A DNA stretch of 64,000 bases from Casuarius casuarius (lineage: Eukaryota > Chordata > Aves > Casuariiformes > Casuariidae). A program made the translations under genes and the position numbers. The number at the start of each line of letters is the position of its first letter. Positions within the stretch are counted from its first letter, which is position 1. The notes beneath the pieces are model-generated. The model was not told where the DNA came from. It ran no database searches and saw only the letters and a program-made list of their open reading frames with translations. Shown here in pieces: positions 37,695 to 50,600 of this stretch. The stretch lies in the NCBI GenBank assembly GCA_003342895.1, contig PTFA01000301.1, positions 620,001 to 684,000 on the forward strand, read 5' to 3'.

Positions 37695-40600
37695 ACAGGC
37701 TTTTTTCTTACCGCATTTAGGTGATCCAAGATAGCCTTAAGTTTTCATCCTTTGGCTTTCTGGAAAAAAAAAAGTTCTGTTGATATGCTCAAAAAGGGCT
37801 ATGAAAGACCCAATTAGTATTTGTGTAGAACTGTTTCAAGTGTGTAAGAGACAATGTCAAAAACAACAGGTAGAGACTAAAAAGGAGTTATGAGAAAGCA
37901 ATTCAAGATATTTTTTTTGTAAGGTACTGTTAACAAAGCAAGCCTGAGCAGCATCATATTAAGAACTAGTGCTAGTACTGAAAATAACCATTTTTGTGCC
38001 ATCTCTACATTATTGAAAGTTCTTCTTTACTGTTAAATAGAAATATGGACTTCTCAAAGAACTAAATGGCAAAGAAGAAGCAGCAGTTACAGACAGTAAA
38101 TATGATCCTCCCAAAAATATCAAAGGATCAAAGATAGGACAATATAGGCAGTCCATTTTTAGCTTTCTGATTTTCCTGTTTTTCTGCAGAAAAAATTCTT
38201 TGTCCAAAAGATGATTGTCAATAATTCCACACTCTGAATCTTCTACACCTCTCAACAGTTGTGATAAAATCAAATGTTACTATGCCAAACCATCAAGATT
38301 TACAGGAATATGTGTAAGAAAATGATTCTCAGCCTTATTTACAGACAAATACTTCATCTAAACGTTAGTGGGAAAAGAGAAAATTTTCTGAAATCCCTTT
38401 CTGTCCTGCTCTCCTTCTCATTTTTCATCAGTATAGTTCTGAAGTGTTTGGATTTACTGGATTTTACTACATCATTATTTTTGTAACTGTGGTTGTGGAT
38501 GTGCTAAAACTTTTTAAAAAAGTGAAAATAGTACGTACTCACTCCCTGTTGATTAAATCTGGCAGCCAACGTTAAGTAATTATTTCACTTGAAGTTTTTA
38601 GGTAGATAGCTTGAAACTAATTAAACTTTATATTACCACTTGTAATCTGAAAATAAATACTATGATAGAACTTACTCACTGGAAGAAATACACATTAAAC
38701 ATACATAATCTTGAAGGTTTAACACTTCCATCAGCAACTTGCAAGGGGTTTTCAAGATGAATTCTTTCAGAATCTACAAAAACAGGAAAAAAGAACTTTT
38801 CTTTCCTTATAGTACAGGAATAATTTTACAGGACCAGGACACAAATATATGTGTATATACATACATACCCACATGCCAGAGCTAGTTAACTGCAAAAATT
38901 CTGCTAAAAATGAAGCATACACATTTCTTTAAGTCCTGTTTATTGAGTAATTCCTTCTTTTAATAAATAATTAGAAAAAAGTTATTTTCATTAAGCTATC
39001 AATTTATTATTTTTGTTAAGTTGTTACAAAATAAGCAGACTGATAACTAAAACTGAGGAAGCTCAGTTGCATTCCCACTATCACCATTGCTTGTCTACTA
39101 ATGAAAAACAGCGCTAAGAAAGCATTCATGAATAATTTAGACCATTTGCCTTTTAAATGCTCTTTCCAAAACTAAGGCTAACCCCTAATGGGGTATATTC
39201 CTAATGACAAAAAATGAATGCAACTGCAAGCCATACAAGCTTCAAAGATATAGTATCCATAAATACTTAGTCTATTTACTGGGAACAGTTTGTATTTCCT
39301 ATTACACATGCTAACTAAAAAATAACCTTTAGGATTACTCAAAAATGGCATATATAATGGGCCTTATAGGAGTAGTTTTTTCTATATTTTAAAATCCTAA
39401 AACAGGTGTTACATTTCAACACTGAACCAAATACTTGCTATTCAGTTTTTTTCATCTCTATTTAAATCCCCTGTGACAATACAGTATTCCACAGCAGATC
39501 ATTCAAATAATACTTAAGCTTTCATCACCACAAAAGCCTGAGAAAAAATTAAGATAACTTTTAAAACTAGGTGAGGAAAATATCTGCAGCAACGTCCTTT
39601 TTAATCTTTTTCAAATAGTTTATCTTACTACTGCTTTTTCAGTAAGTACATTTATAAAGAAAGCAAATTGGAGACAATTGTGAATTGCTGAAGTGATTGG
39701 TCAAGCACTCAGAAAGACATAATAAATACTTGTGCCTTTGCTACTGTTTATTATAAGTACACACCTGAATTTTTTCTGTTGCCTTCTTACATACTCCCAG
39801 TATTCAATTTATCTATTCCATAAGCATAAGTGAGGTGAGTAACAGATAGTTCTGAAGAGGATCAGAGCTTCAGACACATAACTAAAATAAACAGCATTGC
39901 ATCGTATTAGCAATCAGCAGCGGAGGAAAAAAGTACTTCTTGAAGTCATCAGTTGCTTTGACGAAAGTCCTGGTTTTGTGGGGCGTACATCACTAATTAT
40001 CAATAACTGTGTTTGTTTTCTTGGCATGGTCAAAGCTGATTGCCTTTACTTCTGGGGATAATTGCAGGGCTTTCAAGGTATAGCATTGCACACATCTCTT
40101 TTGTGGTTTCCTGGTTGGATATTAAAGAAAGAACAAACCAAAAAAAAACCCCAAACCACTACTAGCAACAATGGAATGGTTTCCATATCCTCTCAGGCAA
40201 TAAGCTGTTTTTCAGGGAAACAAGTTGGTTTACAAGCAAGCCTCCTAATAAAGACTCCTTATCCTTTGAAAGTGGAGTGTTTCAAAAAGTAGAGTGATGC
40301 ACCAGGCATTAAAAGTGTAGCTTGCTGCAGTTCACGTGTTTTGTTTAGGCAAAATTTCGCCGCTTCCTGTTCAATAATGTTACTTTAATGTTTGCTTCAC
40401 TTTAATCTGTTTCCCTTAATACATATGTAGTGGAATTAAAATTTAACTCAGAAGCTGAATTGAAAGAGACAGGTTTTAGGTTTTTTGTAGTGCACCAAAA
40501 TATTTTAATAGATTTTGCATTTACAGCTTGGCTCAAATACCTGAATGACTCAAAATATTTAATACCACAATATGAGGTCCTTAAGTCTATCCTTTAAGTG

Positions 40601-42424
40601 TATAGCTCTAAACAAAGCAGTCTCATCTATTCTTTTAAGTCAGTATGCTACCTTTTTCATTGATTTTGGAATGTAGCATTCCCATCCTCCTTCAAACTTG
40701 GACCAAAGGTTGTATGAGCAAGTCTAGTATAGAGAAAGTAAGATCCAGAGAGGAGCCCGAAAATACTACGAACAGTAACAACAGGGAAAGAGTTTAGTCT
40801 TAAAATAAATTTAGCCAGGGAGGAAAAACTGTCATTTGAACTGCAGGCTGTTTACGTGCATCCTTCACAGGTTTTTGGTTTCTTACTAAAAGGCCCAGGT
40901 GTTGTCTTTAGTTTGTATCTGCAAACCAAAAAGATTATATTCACCACTGCATGCAAAAAGTCTTTTATACAAGAAGCCACTATTTATCAATAAATATAAA
41001 GGGAAGCAACGATGTGCAGGGCATTCCTACCACAGAAAACACTGGTTAAATGATGCAGGAAATTAAAGTAGTAAGGAAAGTAAAAGATCCTGCAATGAAT
41101 CTTGACAGTTATCTTTTGGGAGAAGTCAACATGCTTCCCATAGGGTTTTCAAGTGCTGTGGTTACTCTCTCGGTATCCCATTTGTCTTGTCACAGTTAGG
41201 ACCCGTCCTTACACTCTATTCACTGTTACTGCAAGCAGTGGGGAACCACGATAGTCCCTGAGCAAAAATCTAGGCTAAAAGTGATCCCTATTGTGGTGCC
41301 ACTAATTGTTTTCAATAGGGAACCATAAAAAACAAACAAAAACCCCACAGATGTCTGCTTTTTCTTTTCTAGTACTGCAACACTTCTTGGAGGGAGCCCT
41401 GGCCTTGAACTTCAAGTTATGAGTCAAAGGTATGTTGTATTGATTTTTCTCCTACAGATCTTAACAGGTTTATGCAGTTTTTTGAAGGGGTGTTGACAGA
41501 ATCCTCAAATGGATTACAATGCCAGAGAACAAAAAAAGAACTGTGATCTTGTACTGAAAAACTGATAGCCTAAATTCAGAGAGCTTTCTAGCTTTATGGA
41601 ACCTTAATATAGGATACATAGCATTCACTTAACAAGGTATATTTCTTTTTCTTAAAGTCCCATTTGGTTCATTCTGGCTGACTGTAGAGTAGAATCCGGT
41701 GGCTGATGTTCAGCACACGGGCTCCTTAATCAATGCATCATGAAGCGGTAGGTGTCATACAAACCAAATAATCTGTCAGAGCAAGTCAGTAAGTATATCT
41801 GTCTGTAGCATTTGAAATCCTGCCCCTTGCTCACCTAGGTGCCTCCTTTATGCTGGATAGCTGGTCTACTCAACCCCATATGCAACCCAGACCCCCTCTG
41901 GAGGACAGCTATTCAAATACAGCTTTCTTTAAAAGAATCGAGAGAAATTCTTTCTTTTACAATCAAGTCCTAGTTGCAGTAACATAAATACTCTCCAGTG
42001 TCCTTTAAACCATGGCTACCATGTGGTATTTGCAGAGGCACAGCTTCAGATTCAGGTCTTGCAAATGAAAAATATGAAATACCCTTTGAGTTTTGACACA
42101 TGACAGTTTTGGAGTCTGGCCCAATTCTACTTAAGTCCCATTTAAAAAAAAAAAGCATATATTGGATCTACCCAGTAAATCAAAAACATCCCAAAACCAC
42201 ACCCTTGAAAAACAAAAACCCACACACCATAACAGCCATTAAGCACACACTTCTGTAAAGTACTCCCACATAAATTGTATTTACAGGGCTGCAGATTAAA
42301 ATAAAAATATCGAGACATTTTGTTCCTAATAGAGCAATATCAAGACTGTAATTTTAATTTTTTTTTTAAGTAAGAAACTAGATGATTAAAAAAATACAAT
42401 ATTTGAAGTGAAAACAGGAAAGTG

Positions 42425-42449
42425 AAAAAAAAAAAAAAAAAAAAAAAAA
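42425..42449. repeat. A25 tract
   Basis: An uninterrupted run of 25 A, the longest homopolymer in the window. The preceding 80 bases are also A/T-rich and include a T-run at about 42357-42367. A retroposon tail is possible, but no element body is identifiable. Confidence 0.97.
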
Positions 42450-43370
42450 GTATGCCTGTGACATTACTGTTTTGATAGACCTCTGTACTTTTCTTCCAGA
42501 ACTCCTGTGGGTTCTTAATTGATCAATTTCCGTATCAGAATTCAAAGCTTATGTGCATAAATCAAGAGTTACAGACTATAGGACTAAAAGTCATAAAGTC
42601 TGGCTTAGACATACGTGTCTTTGAGTTATCTTCCTTGGGATTTGATATTTGGATTTGAATACTACCCCCTAATGCCTCTGATCTGTATAAAGCTAATTAT
42701 GTGCTGCTATTAAAGCAGATTACATGAGACATTGACAGTTGGAAAGGCCTAATGACCAGCTGGATAGAAAAAACCTATATTGTCAAGTAATCAATTTGCC
42801 AGATTTTTTATATGTATTTTTATTACTAGCTTCCTTATTTCATCCTACCATTAAAAAAACGCAACTGGTAAGAAGTCAAGAATGAGAATGGAAAGAAATT
42901 TATATTCTTATAGCATAATGTATCATTAGTCATGCAGGTCAGTACTGCTGAAAAGATGAAAATCCTTCAGAAGACTTAATATCAATTTTTATAATGATAT
43001 CCTCACCTCTCTCTAAGCCACTGGAGGATATTCAATGTTACCCTCAAAAGAATGCAAGCATACAACCATCCTTCTGTTCCATATCTATAAGTCCTCAGAG
43101 AGCTGGTGCTGAGACTAGAGTTATTCTCATGATAGAGAACCATTTATTTCCTTCAAGTACTGTAGAATTCAGATAACCAAGATGAATAATTGGCAATAAT
43201 GTAGAGACAGCATGATAGAGACACTCACGTTACAGAGATTCCTAAGTGCTGGTTACAGGAAGCCCTTAAGATGATAAATAAGTAAGGACTCAACTATGCT
43301 CATCATTTGTGCCTAATGCATTTAAAGGTTAATATCTCAAGTATTTTTTATTCCACATCATATCACTGAG

Positions 43371-43845
43371 GCACAGAATAAGGTAAGTTGGAAGGGACCT
43401 CTGGAAGTCATTTGGTCCAGCCCTGGGCTCAAAGGAGGGCCAGCTCAAAACAGCTTGCTCCGGGCCTTGTCCTGTCGAGTTTGAGTATCTCCAGAGATGG
43501 AGATTCCACAGCCTCTATGGCAACCTGTTCCAATGTTTGATTACCCTTATTGTGAAACTTTTTTCCTAATATTTCATTAGTTTCCCGTGTGCTGAATTGT
43601 AGCTATTGCCTCTTATCCTATCACTGCGCACCCCCGAGAAGAGCCTGACTTCATGTTGTAGTTGTTGCAGATAGTTTTATACAGCAATAAGATCTCCCCT
43701 GAGCCCTCTCTTCTTACAGCTGAACAAACCCAGTTCTTTCATCTGCTTCTCAAACATTAACTGCACCAGCCCCCTAATAATCTTGGTGGCCTCTGCTGGA
43801 CTTGCTTCTGTGTGTCAGTATCTTTGCTGGGCTCATTCCAATATG
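43371..43845 (-). mobile_element. CR1 LINE fragment, 3' part, reverse strand
   Basis: A decayed copy of the CR1 non-LTR retrotransposon. On the + strand it begins with a worn remnant of the CR1 terminal repeat (GCACAGAATA), followed by TTGGAAGGGACCTCTGGAAG and GGTCCAGCCC, the reverse complement of the usual CR1 3' region. Further on are other familiar CR1 blocks: GCAACCTGTTCCAATG, GAAGAGCCTGACT, AGATCTCCCCTGAGCC, GCTGAACAAACCCAGTTC and GGTGGCCTCTGCTGGACTTG. Since CR1 ends in ATTCTATG-like octamers, GGAAGGGACC on the + strand means the element lies on the reverse strand. Only the 3' few hundred bases are present, as expected of the 5'-truncated copies that reverse transcription usually leaves. 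No reverse-transcriptase frame survives. It is inert and useful mainly as a lineage marker. The far boundary is approximate, where recognisable similarity fades near CTGGGCTCATTCC. Confidence 0.93.
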
Positions 43846-46800
43846 CTAAGATCTTTTTAAAATATGAATAAATAGTCTATTTAAATTTGCTCAGCTTTCA
43901 CAAAGGAGGAAAAAAGACTCTGAGAACAGAAGCACTATGTACTGTGGACCAAAAAAACCCAGTCAGCCAAAAACAGTTCAAGGACCAAGAGATAAATTCC
44001 AGAAGAGACAAGTATTTTGAATAATAAAACCTACAAAGTTTTGAATATTGGTTTAAAATTTGATTCCTTCACCTACTCCCTCCCCGAGGAAAAACAGAGT
44101 TTCATATTTGCCTAAAATTATGTAATAGCCTGAAGTTCAGTACTTGCAAAAGTGCTTTTAAGCACATGATTAGCTGCATTGAAATACAGCAAATAAAGTT
44201 AAGCACATAGTTCAGTTTTCACCTACTGGAGGTAATGCCAATTAAGGTCTCAGGCTGAAACTCTACTCTTGTTACTGTAGAAAAGAGGACTGCCATCTGG
44301 TATACAATTTTGCAAAGATAAGTCAATTATCCATATACTCTGTACTCACATGAAATATATCTGACAAAGGCTAAGAATGAATTTGAACAGAGTGCTAACA
44401 TTTAATTTAGCATAGAATACACATTGAAAAGTTATACTGGATAAGGCCACACGAAGAGCTAGCCACTTAGAAAAGATTACAAGCATGCCAAATAATGTTG
44501 ATCTTTTGAAAATCCAGTATTATTTTGTTTTTACTCAGAATACATTTTTTGTATGAATTTTAATGTTATTTTTATTATGTGGTCAAAGTATGTTATAATA
44601 AATCAGCTAGTTTTAGTCTAGAAGAAAACAGGTTGTTAGATATTTCTCTCTCTGTAGTCCTCCCCTGCCCTCTGACCACAAAGACAATACATGTGCTCCA
44701 CTTTTCAGACAAGTGCTTGTTAAGGTAATATTGTTTGTTTGCAAAAGTACAACATTTATTAATAATGATTACTAAAAATAAAATTATTAGAAAATGCTAA
44801 GATGACAAATCCACCCATGCAAAATGTGAGAGGCATGTCTAAGCCCTCTCCAACACAGAGAAAATTGGATTTTCTAGAGTAGTTAGGAAATGTATTGTTG
44901 AAAGTAATGTAGAAGTGTGACTTCTGAAGTAATACTTTATCCTTTTCCCAAATCCCCTGAACCTAGCCTGTTAAACAGAAATTGCCAATGCACATGAAAA
45001 GTGAGTGTTTAGAGCTGAACGTTCAACAAAATATGATTCCATGTTTTATAACATTTGATTATTAAGTTTCAATAAAACAGGTATTTTCAAACCTCTTAAT
45101 AGATTTCAAATATGGGAAATCCCAAATTCCCCTTTTCAGACAGCAGTGAGCCATTTTTGACAATTTTGGCTTTTTACCTTGTCTTTTGAAGTGAGAACCC
45201 CATCTGTTTACCTTACTGAAAAAAGACTGGGGAAAAAAGGAAAAAAAAAAAAAGACTAACTACAAAACCCAGACACAGGATACAAAATACATGAGAGATT
45301 TCTTTTTCCCTCATAACTTCAAGCATCAAAAAGTTGAAAGCCTAGGCTAGCCCTCAGCTGAAAGAAGCTTGGATGCAAGTAAACAATGAAACAAGTCGTA
45401 TCTAACAAAAAATGGATCAGACAAGAGCACATTTTGAAGGATAACCAGTCAGGGAAGTGGTAGCATGCTCTGTTTCTGACCAATAGCTTCCAGATTTCTT
45501 AGTCCTGATGCTTCACATGCTTTCTCTATCATGTCAGTGGTACAAAATTGTAGACTGAGTTCTATAAATGCTTTGAGTTCTATAAATATTTGTTATGCCC
45601 AGAAAAGACAGCCTTTTTAATTAAAAATAGAAATGAGAAAGTTCTCAGAAAAACAACAGCCAAGCACATCGGAATGACAGACAGTTTACCGGATGAAAAG
45701 TACTCCTTTAAGAACAGCTCTGAATATCAAATCTCACACAGTCTATATCCTGTGAAGCTCTTCACCCAGGGTTTCTTCCCTCAAACAACTCACACTTCGG
45801 ACACACTTCTGGAGCTATGTATCCTGACACTGCCATCAAGCCACTCATATGTATGCATCAGAAATTGAATGTCAGACTCTCAGCTCAGCATTTCTCACAA
45901 CATCATGAAAAAAGAACATTTCTTCCTCTATTGATATCACTGTCATTACTATCCCTAATCTCCACTACACTGTATTACACTCACAATAAACTGTTTTGGA
46001 GATTAACAATTGAAGCAGAGCTGAGGCATTTAATCAATCTGAACAAAAGATTATTGCTTTGTATACCACAAAGAAAGAGAGATTACGCTTTTATTATTGA
46101 TTAGGTTAGGGCAACAGAACTGGCAGAAGTGTAGCTTCTTCCAGCAAGTTTTCAACTTGCACCAGCCTTTGAGACAAAAGCATTTCCTGGAGCTCTTCAT
46201 GATTGCTCTACATGGATTCATTCCTTCTGAGACTTAGTTTAAGCCCAAGTAACATATGTCCCTGTTAGTTAATGGGTCTGACTCTCCCCCTTTAATTACA
46301 GGCCTGTGATGTAACTGCTTTAAGAGACCATAATATTTATTGATTAAGCAACACATTACTAAAAAATTAGCAAATCAATTGCATGCCTAATAACCTAATT
46401 AACTAACACACCACTCACTAATTTACATTTCTGTCATTTTGCACACTATTACATACAATTATAAAGTCATTAATTATCACTCTTAAATGTTACGAATCAC
46501 ACACACTACTATGAAATGACAATTCTCTATGCCCTAAGGTGCAGGTCTGTCCCTGCCTGTGCGGAGGCATAGTGGAGCACAGCACAATACATGCCATCAG
46601 CAGCAGACCAAAGGAAGGGGACATAGGGGCACGTACGCAGACATAGTTTAGACAGAATACAGGAAGCATGGGAGAGGGAGGGAATATAGAGAAGTCTGGA
46701 GGTGGTAACAGCCTGAAACTGGTTAGTGAAAGTTTCTCATGGCTTACCTGCTCATTTAATCATGCATCTCTAATCCTGCTATACAACTTAAGGAGAAAAG

Positions 46801-47329
46801 GCTAGGTTGGGGGAGGAGGGTATTCTCTCTGTAGTGATTACAAATCTTTCTCTTAGTAAACATGTTGGATGTCTTGAGCTTTGCAATTCAGCCCCAAAAC
46901 AAAGTAAGAAGACTATCAAAACGGTTGTGCTTAACAGTTCTGTCAAAACTGTCCAGAAGCCTCAAACAGCAGTCTTCCAGTCTGATGTAAAATTTTAAAA
47001 TTGGCTCAGTTTTAATGAAAACTGTTCACATCATGTAAAAGGTTTTAGAGAGAGTTGTTTGCAGAATTTTTTTTTTTGTTTAATGAACTATTTGACAGTC
47101 TTGGCCTGGATATCAAGTTTGTTAAGCAACTAAACCAGAGACTTTGATCTGGTTTCATGTTTCATCACCAACACTTGTCAGTTTTCTCTTACAAAGACTC
47201 AAAGTGGTGGTGAATATATGCTGTTACAGAAAAGGCTCCTGTGCAGACATTTTGTAAACCTTGCTGGAGTAAACTGCAAGTTTACACAGCATGAACACAG
47301 AAAAGTGAGGAAGGATTAAATATACAGAG
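43846..47329. other. AT-rich non-coding DNA between two CR1 copies
   Basis: No gene recognised. It contains the exact 14-base direct repeat near 45.56 kb. A purine-rich, less AT-rich patch lies at about 46540-46700, with three closely spaced G-runs (GGGAGAGGGAGGG), one short of a quadruplex motif. Confidence 0.6.
45556..45587 (+). repeat. exact 14-base direct repeat, 18-bp period
   Basis: TGAGTTCTATAAAT occurs at 45556-45569 and again at 45574-45587. Each copy holds a TATAAAT box-like core, but no CpG, start codon context or exon follows, so a promoter reading is not supported. Confidence 0.85.
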
Positions 47330-47640
47330 CATAGAATCATATAAAAATCAGCTTGGAAGGGACCTCAGCAGGGCATCTAATCCAGGCTTCTGCTCAAAGC
47401 TGGGTCAGCTCTGAAATCAGACCAGAACTGGATAAAGACCAGGAATGGATAAAGCTCAGGGCTCTATCTATTTGGGTGATGAAAACCTGCCTGGATGGAA
47501 ACTGCACTGCTTCTGGACAACCTGTTCCAGTGCTTGCCTATCTGTGTGGTAAAAAGCTTTTCCTTAACACCCAGTCTGAACCTCACATTTAAACTTATGC
47601 TCATTGTCTCTTGTCCTCCCATTGTATACCACTGTGAAGA
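47330..47640 (-). mobile_element. CR1 LINE fragment, 3' end, reverse strand
   Basis: A second decayed CR1 copy in the same orientation. It starts with CATAGAATCAT, the reverse complement of the CR1 terminal octamer ATTCTATG, followed by CTTGGAAGGGACCTCAGCAG and CATCTAATCCAG. It then runs through GGACAACCTGTTCCAGTGCT, TGGTAAAAAGCTTTTCCTTA, ACACCCAGTCTGAACCTC and CTCATTGTCTCTTGTCCTCC, all recognisable CR1 3'-region text. The interior has an insertion-like, partly repeated stretch near 47410-47460 (AACTGGATAAAGACC, then AATGGATAAAGCTC). It differs enough from the copy about 4 kb upstream to suggest a different CR1 subfamily or age. A 79-codon open frame at 47353-47592 lies entirely inside this element and is not a gene. 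Confidence 0.93.
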
Positions 47641-50600
47641 TTGTGTTTTCAGAGAAATAAGTTTATCTTGGTAGAAAATGCCTTTTTGAAAACTGATGTT
47701 CTACAGCCCTAGCTGATTAATTTAGCTAAAAACAAAACAGAATGTGAAGCAGTATATAAAGTGGTCAGTATTCTTTTTTTCACAAATAAAACAAGAATGG
47801 AAACATACTCAACTATCCACACTCACGAAGAGTGTATTCCTTAGTCAGTCAAAGGAATACCAAACTGCCACATGGACATAGTTTCTTGGAAGTCCCAGGA
47901 GAAATACTAGAGATAAGCCACAGTTCTTACACTGCTGTGCACATACATTATTGAAAGTATCCAGAACTTATTCATAATTTTAGCATTTAATTCTGACTGA
48001 CAGATTTTCTCCTAGAGAGGCCTTGCAATGTATTTTGTGACATGATTTAGCTACTGAAATCATTGATCTAAATCACATGACATTAGATTGATTGTTTATC
48101 CCTGTGTGTTATTTTGCTTATATACTATTGAGTGAATGCTAAATTGCTTCTCTTTGTCAGTGAAGTTAATATTCCCAGAGGGCTTGGCTTCCAGCCACAA
48201 GAGGTAGAGATGAGAACACATGAACTTCTTATCATGTTGAAATCATCTTTGCTCATTTTCACTTGCAAGGGAGAAGCTGCAAAGAAAGACATAACATTCT
48301 AATATGTCATATCCTACCTTACTGAATATCAGTTGAAAAACTGATGCTTACACTTGTTCAAATTTCAACATGTCTGCATTGTAAAGAGACATACCAGTGT
48401 TTTTCTTCTCACTGAATATTCAATCAACTCCATTCTAGGACCTAAAGCAGCTATGTACTTAACATCAATTAATTAACCTTCAAACAGCTCTTGTTTTATA
48501 TGAGTTGTTCAAGTTTCCTTTATAACAGACTACCTTTAATTAGGATTTGAAAGCTAAGTTGCAAATTATTCCATTTGTCTGTGCTTGGAAGATTTAATGT
48601 CAAAAACGTGATTATGGTCTTCCCTTCTGAATGAAGATATATTCCAATATACACTGATAACAAACATTTCTTACATAACATGAATTAAGCACTGGAATAA
48701 AGTAAAATAAAAACCTTCAAGGTCTTTTTTTATAGTTTGCAAGATTAATGCACATGTACTTCTGTAGAGCTCACTGCAAATTCTTTTCCTCTAATAATAT
48801 TAAAATACACTTCAATTTCAATGGGAAGAAGGTGGTTTAATTTCAGAGTGGGTTTCGGTGGGGGACATTTAAGGTTTTGATAAATGCTGTTAATCCATCC
48901 AGTTTGTGCACAGCATTCCATAAGCAGTAGCAACCTAAAGACAGTTGTCATTTTTTCAGTTCAGAAAATTCCTAATGCAGGTGGAACAGACCAAGATAAA
49001 GTCATCAAAATATGAAACTTCGAGTAAAGCGCAATAGAGACAGTAAAAACTTGGTGTAAAGTAAACAATATAGAAGGTAGAATACAGCTCAACAGAAAAG
49101 ATTTTCAGATATCTCATCTGTATCTTCCTTTCTCCCCTCTCTTGGAGTATTATTTGGTTCTTTAAAAATCCACTCTGGTTTCAGCATATACAGAGCCAAA
49201 AAAACAAAAGAGCATTTTCAGTAAATGATAATGGCTAGTATTCCTTTCAGACAAAAATAAAACTCCTTAAAGCCCTGGGTTCTAATAATAAAATTTAAAT
49301 TGTGTGATCTTCAAGGAGAAAGAAGAAAAAAGTAAATTATCTAATGATTGTGTTGGTCAAGAAAAGATCAAAGTTAAATTCTAGAGAGAAACTTCACACA
49401 CAGCAGCAAAACCTTTGGTTCAATACATGCAGCTCCTCTAACAACTGATATCAATAAGTAGTTCAATTCAGAATATGTTATATTCTTGAGAAAAGTAACA
49501 AAGTGGGTCATGAGGAGGTAATAAGAAAGTCTACTTAATGGCAGAAGAGTAGCTATGCGTATTTCTCAAAGTGTTCAATAAACTGTCTCCTCTGTCCAAA
49601 AACAATCGCAAATGTAAGTACTTTGAATATAAATGGAAAAAATGTACATCATTTTTTCATTCATTGTGCAGGCTATTATTTTAGATAAGCTATTAAATCA
49701 TTTCTCAAATCAGTAATAAGTAATGAATAAAAGGTTTGTCCTCAATGGCAAGATAAGGAGAAATCATTAAAAGCTATGTAATGAGTAGATAAAAAACAAT
49801 ATTGTTGATGGAACTCAGAATAGGATAGTAGAATATATTAATTTTATCTGGTTTTACTGTATCCATTCATTTTGAAGGTTTCTGAATTTTCTTCTAATAT
49901 CTTAATGGTAATGGTCTTGAAGTTTTAAATATCATGACCACTGATGTGTAGTTGAAAGCAAATACTCAAGAGGTAATCAGAAGCAAACCCTTCTGCAGGC
50001 CAAGGAGGAGCCTCTGTATTGTCCCTCTTTGGACTAAACTGGATACTGCTGTGGTGAAAGCAATATAGTAAAATGCCTAGAGTAAAGACTGCTGCTGCAT
50101 GGCAGAAGAGCAACAGGCCTCTTTTCTTTGGCATGTCAGGCTGGCAGCTGCTGCTAAAAGAGAGGGATCAGGGTGTTGTAAGGGTAGCCACTACTGCTGG
50201 AAGCAAGGAATCTTTCCTAGAAGCAGCAGCCAGCTGCTTTCTACTGGTGGTAGCAAAACAGCAAATTCAGTTCCTAGGGCTTTTCTTTCTTCTTTTGCAG
50301 TTCTCTATCCCGCTTTACCATTTCTCCACACCCTTTTCACTTTCACAGCAGAAGCATTCTGTACCTGACCCTCCTTACCCCAAAGAGTGAAATTTTGCCT
50401 GTATAGAAACATTGAGGAGAAAAACATTGAGGCAGCTGTCACACCAGCCAAACTTGAGAGGAGTAGTAACTTCTAACAAGGCAGAAGCTGAAGCATGTAC
50501 TTTGTCAACATCTTAGTTCCAGGATCATGTATTAAGTTGTCCAAAAAACCTAAGACTGTTTCAGACCATTTCTGATGGAAGTACTCCCACGCAACAAGAA

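Larger units (their letters stand above)
36117..43370. other. AT-rich non-coding DNA
   Basis: No gene recognised. It holds the T12/(GGTT)n tract, the 29-bp tandem duplication near 37.65 kb and the A25 tract at 42425-42449. Open frames are at most 94 codons and unrecognised. Confidence 0.6.

Noticed and set aside
46660..46685. Possible G-quadruplex (GGGAGAGGGAGGG)
   Set aside because: Only three runs of three G lie close together. The fourth needed for an intramolecular fold is missing.
47353..47592. 79-codon forward open frame
   Set aside because: It lies wholly inside the reverse-strand CR1 fragment and reads antisense to the element. It is not a gene.
50073..50390. Overlapping forward frames of 105 and 89 codons in a CAG/CTG-rich patch
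   Set aside because: Two frames shadow each other, the peptides are Ala/Ser/Leu-biased because of the trinucleotide composition, and no family or splice signals support either.
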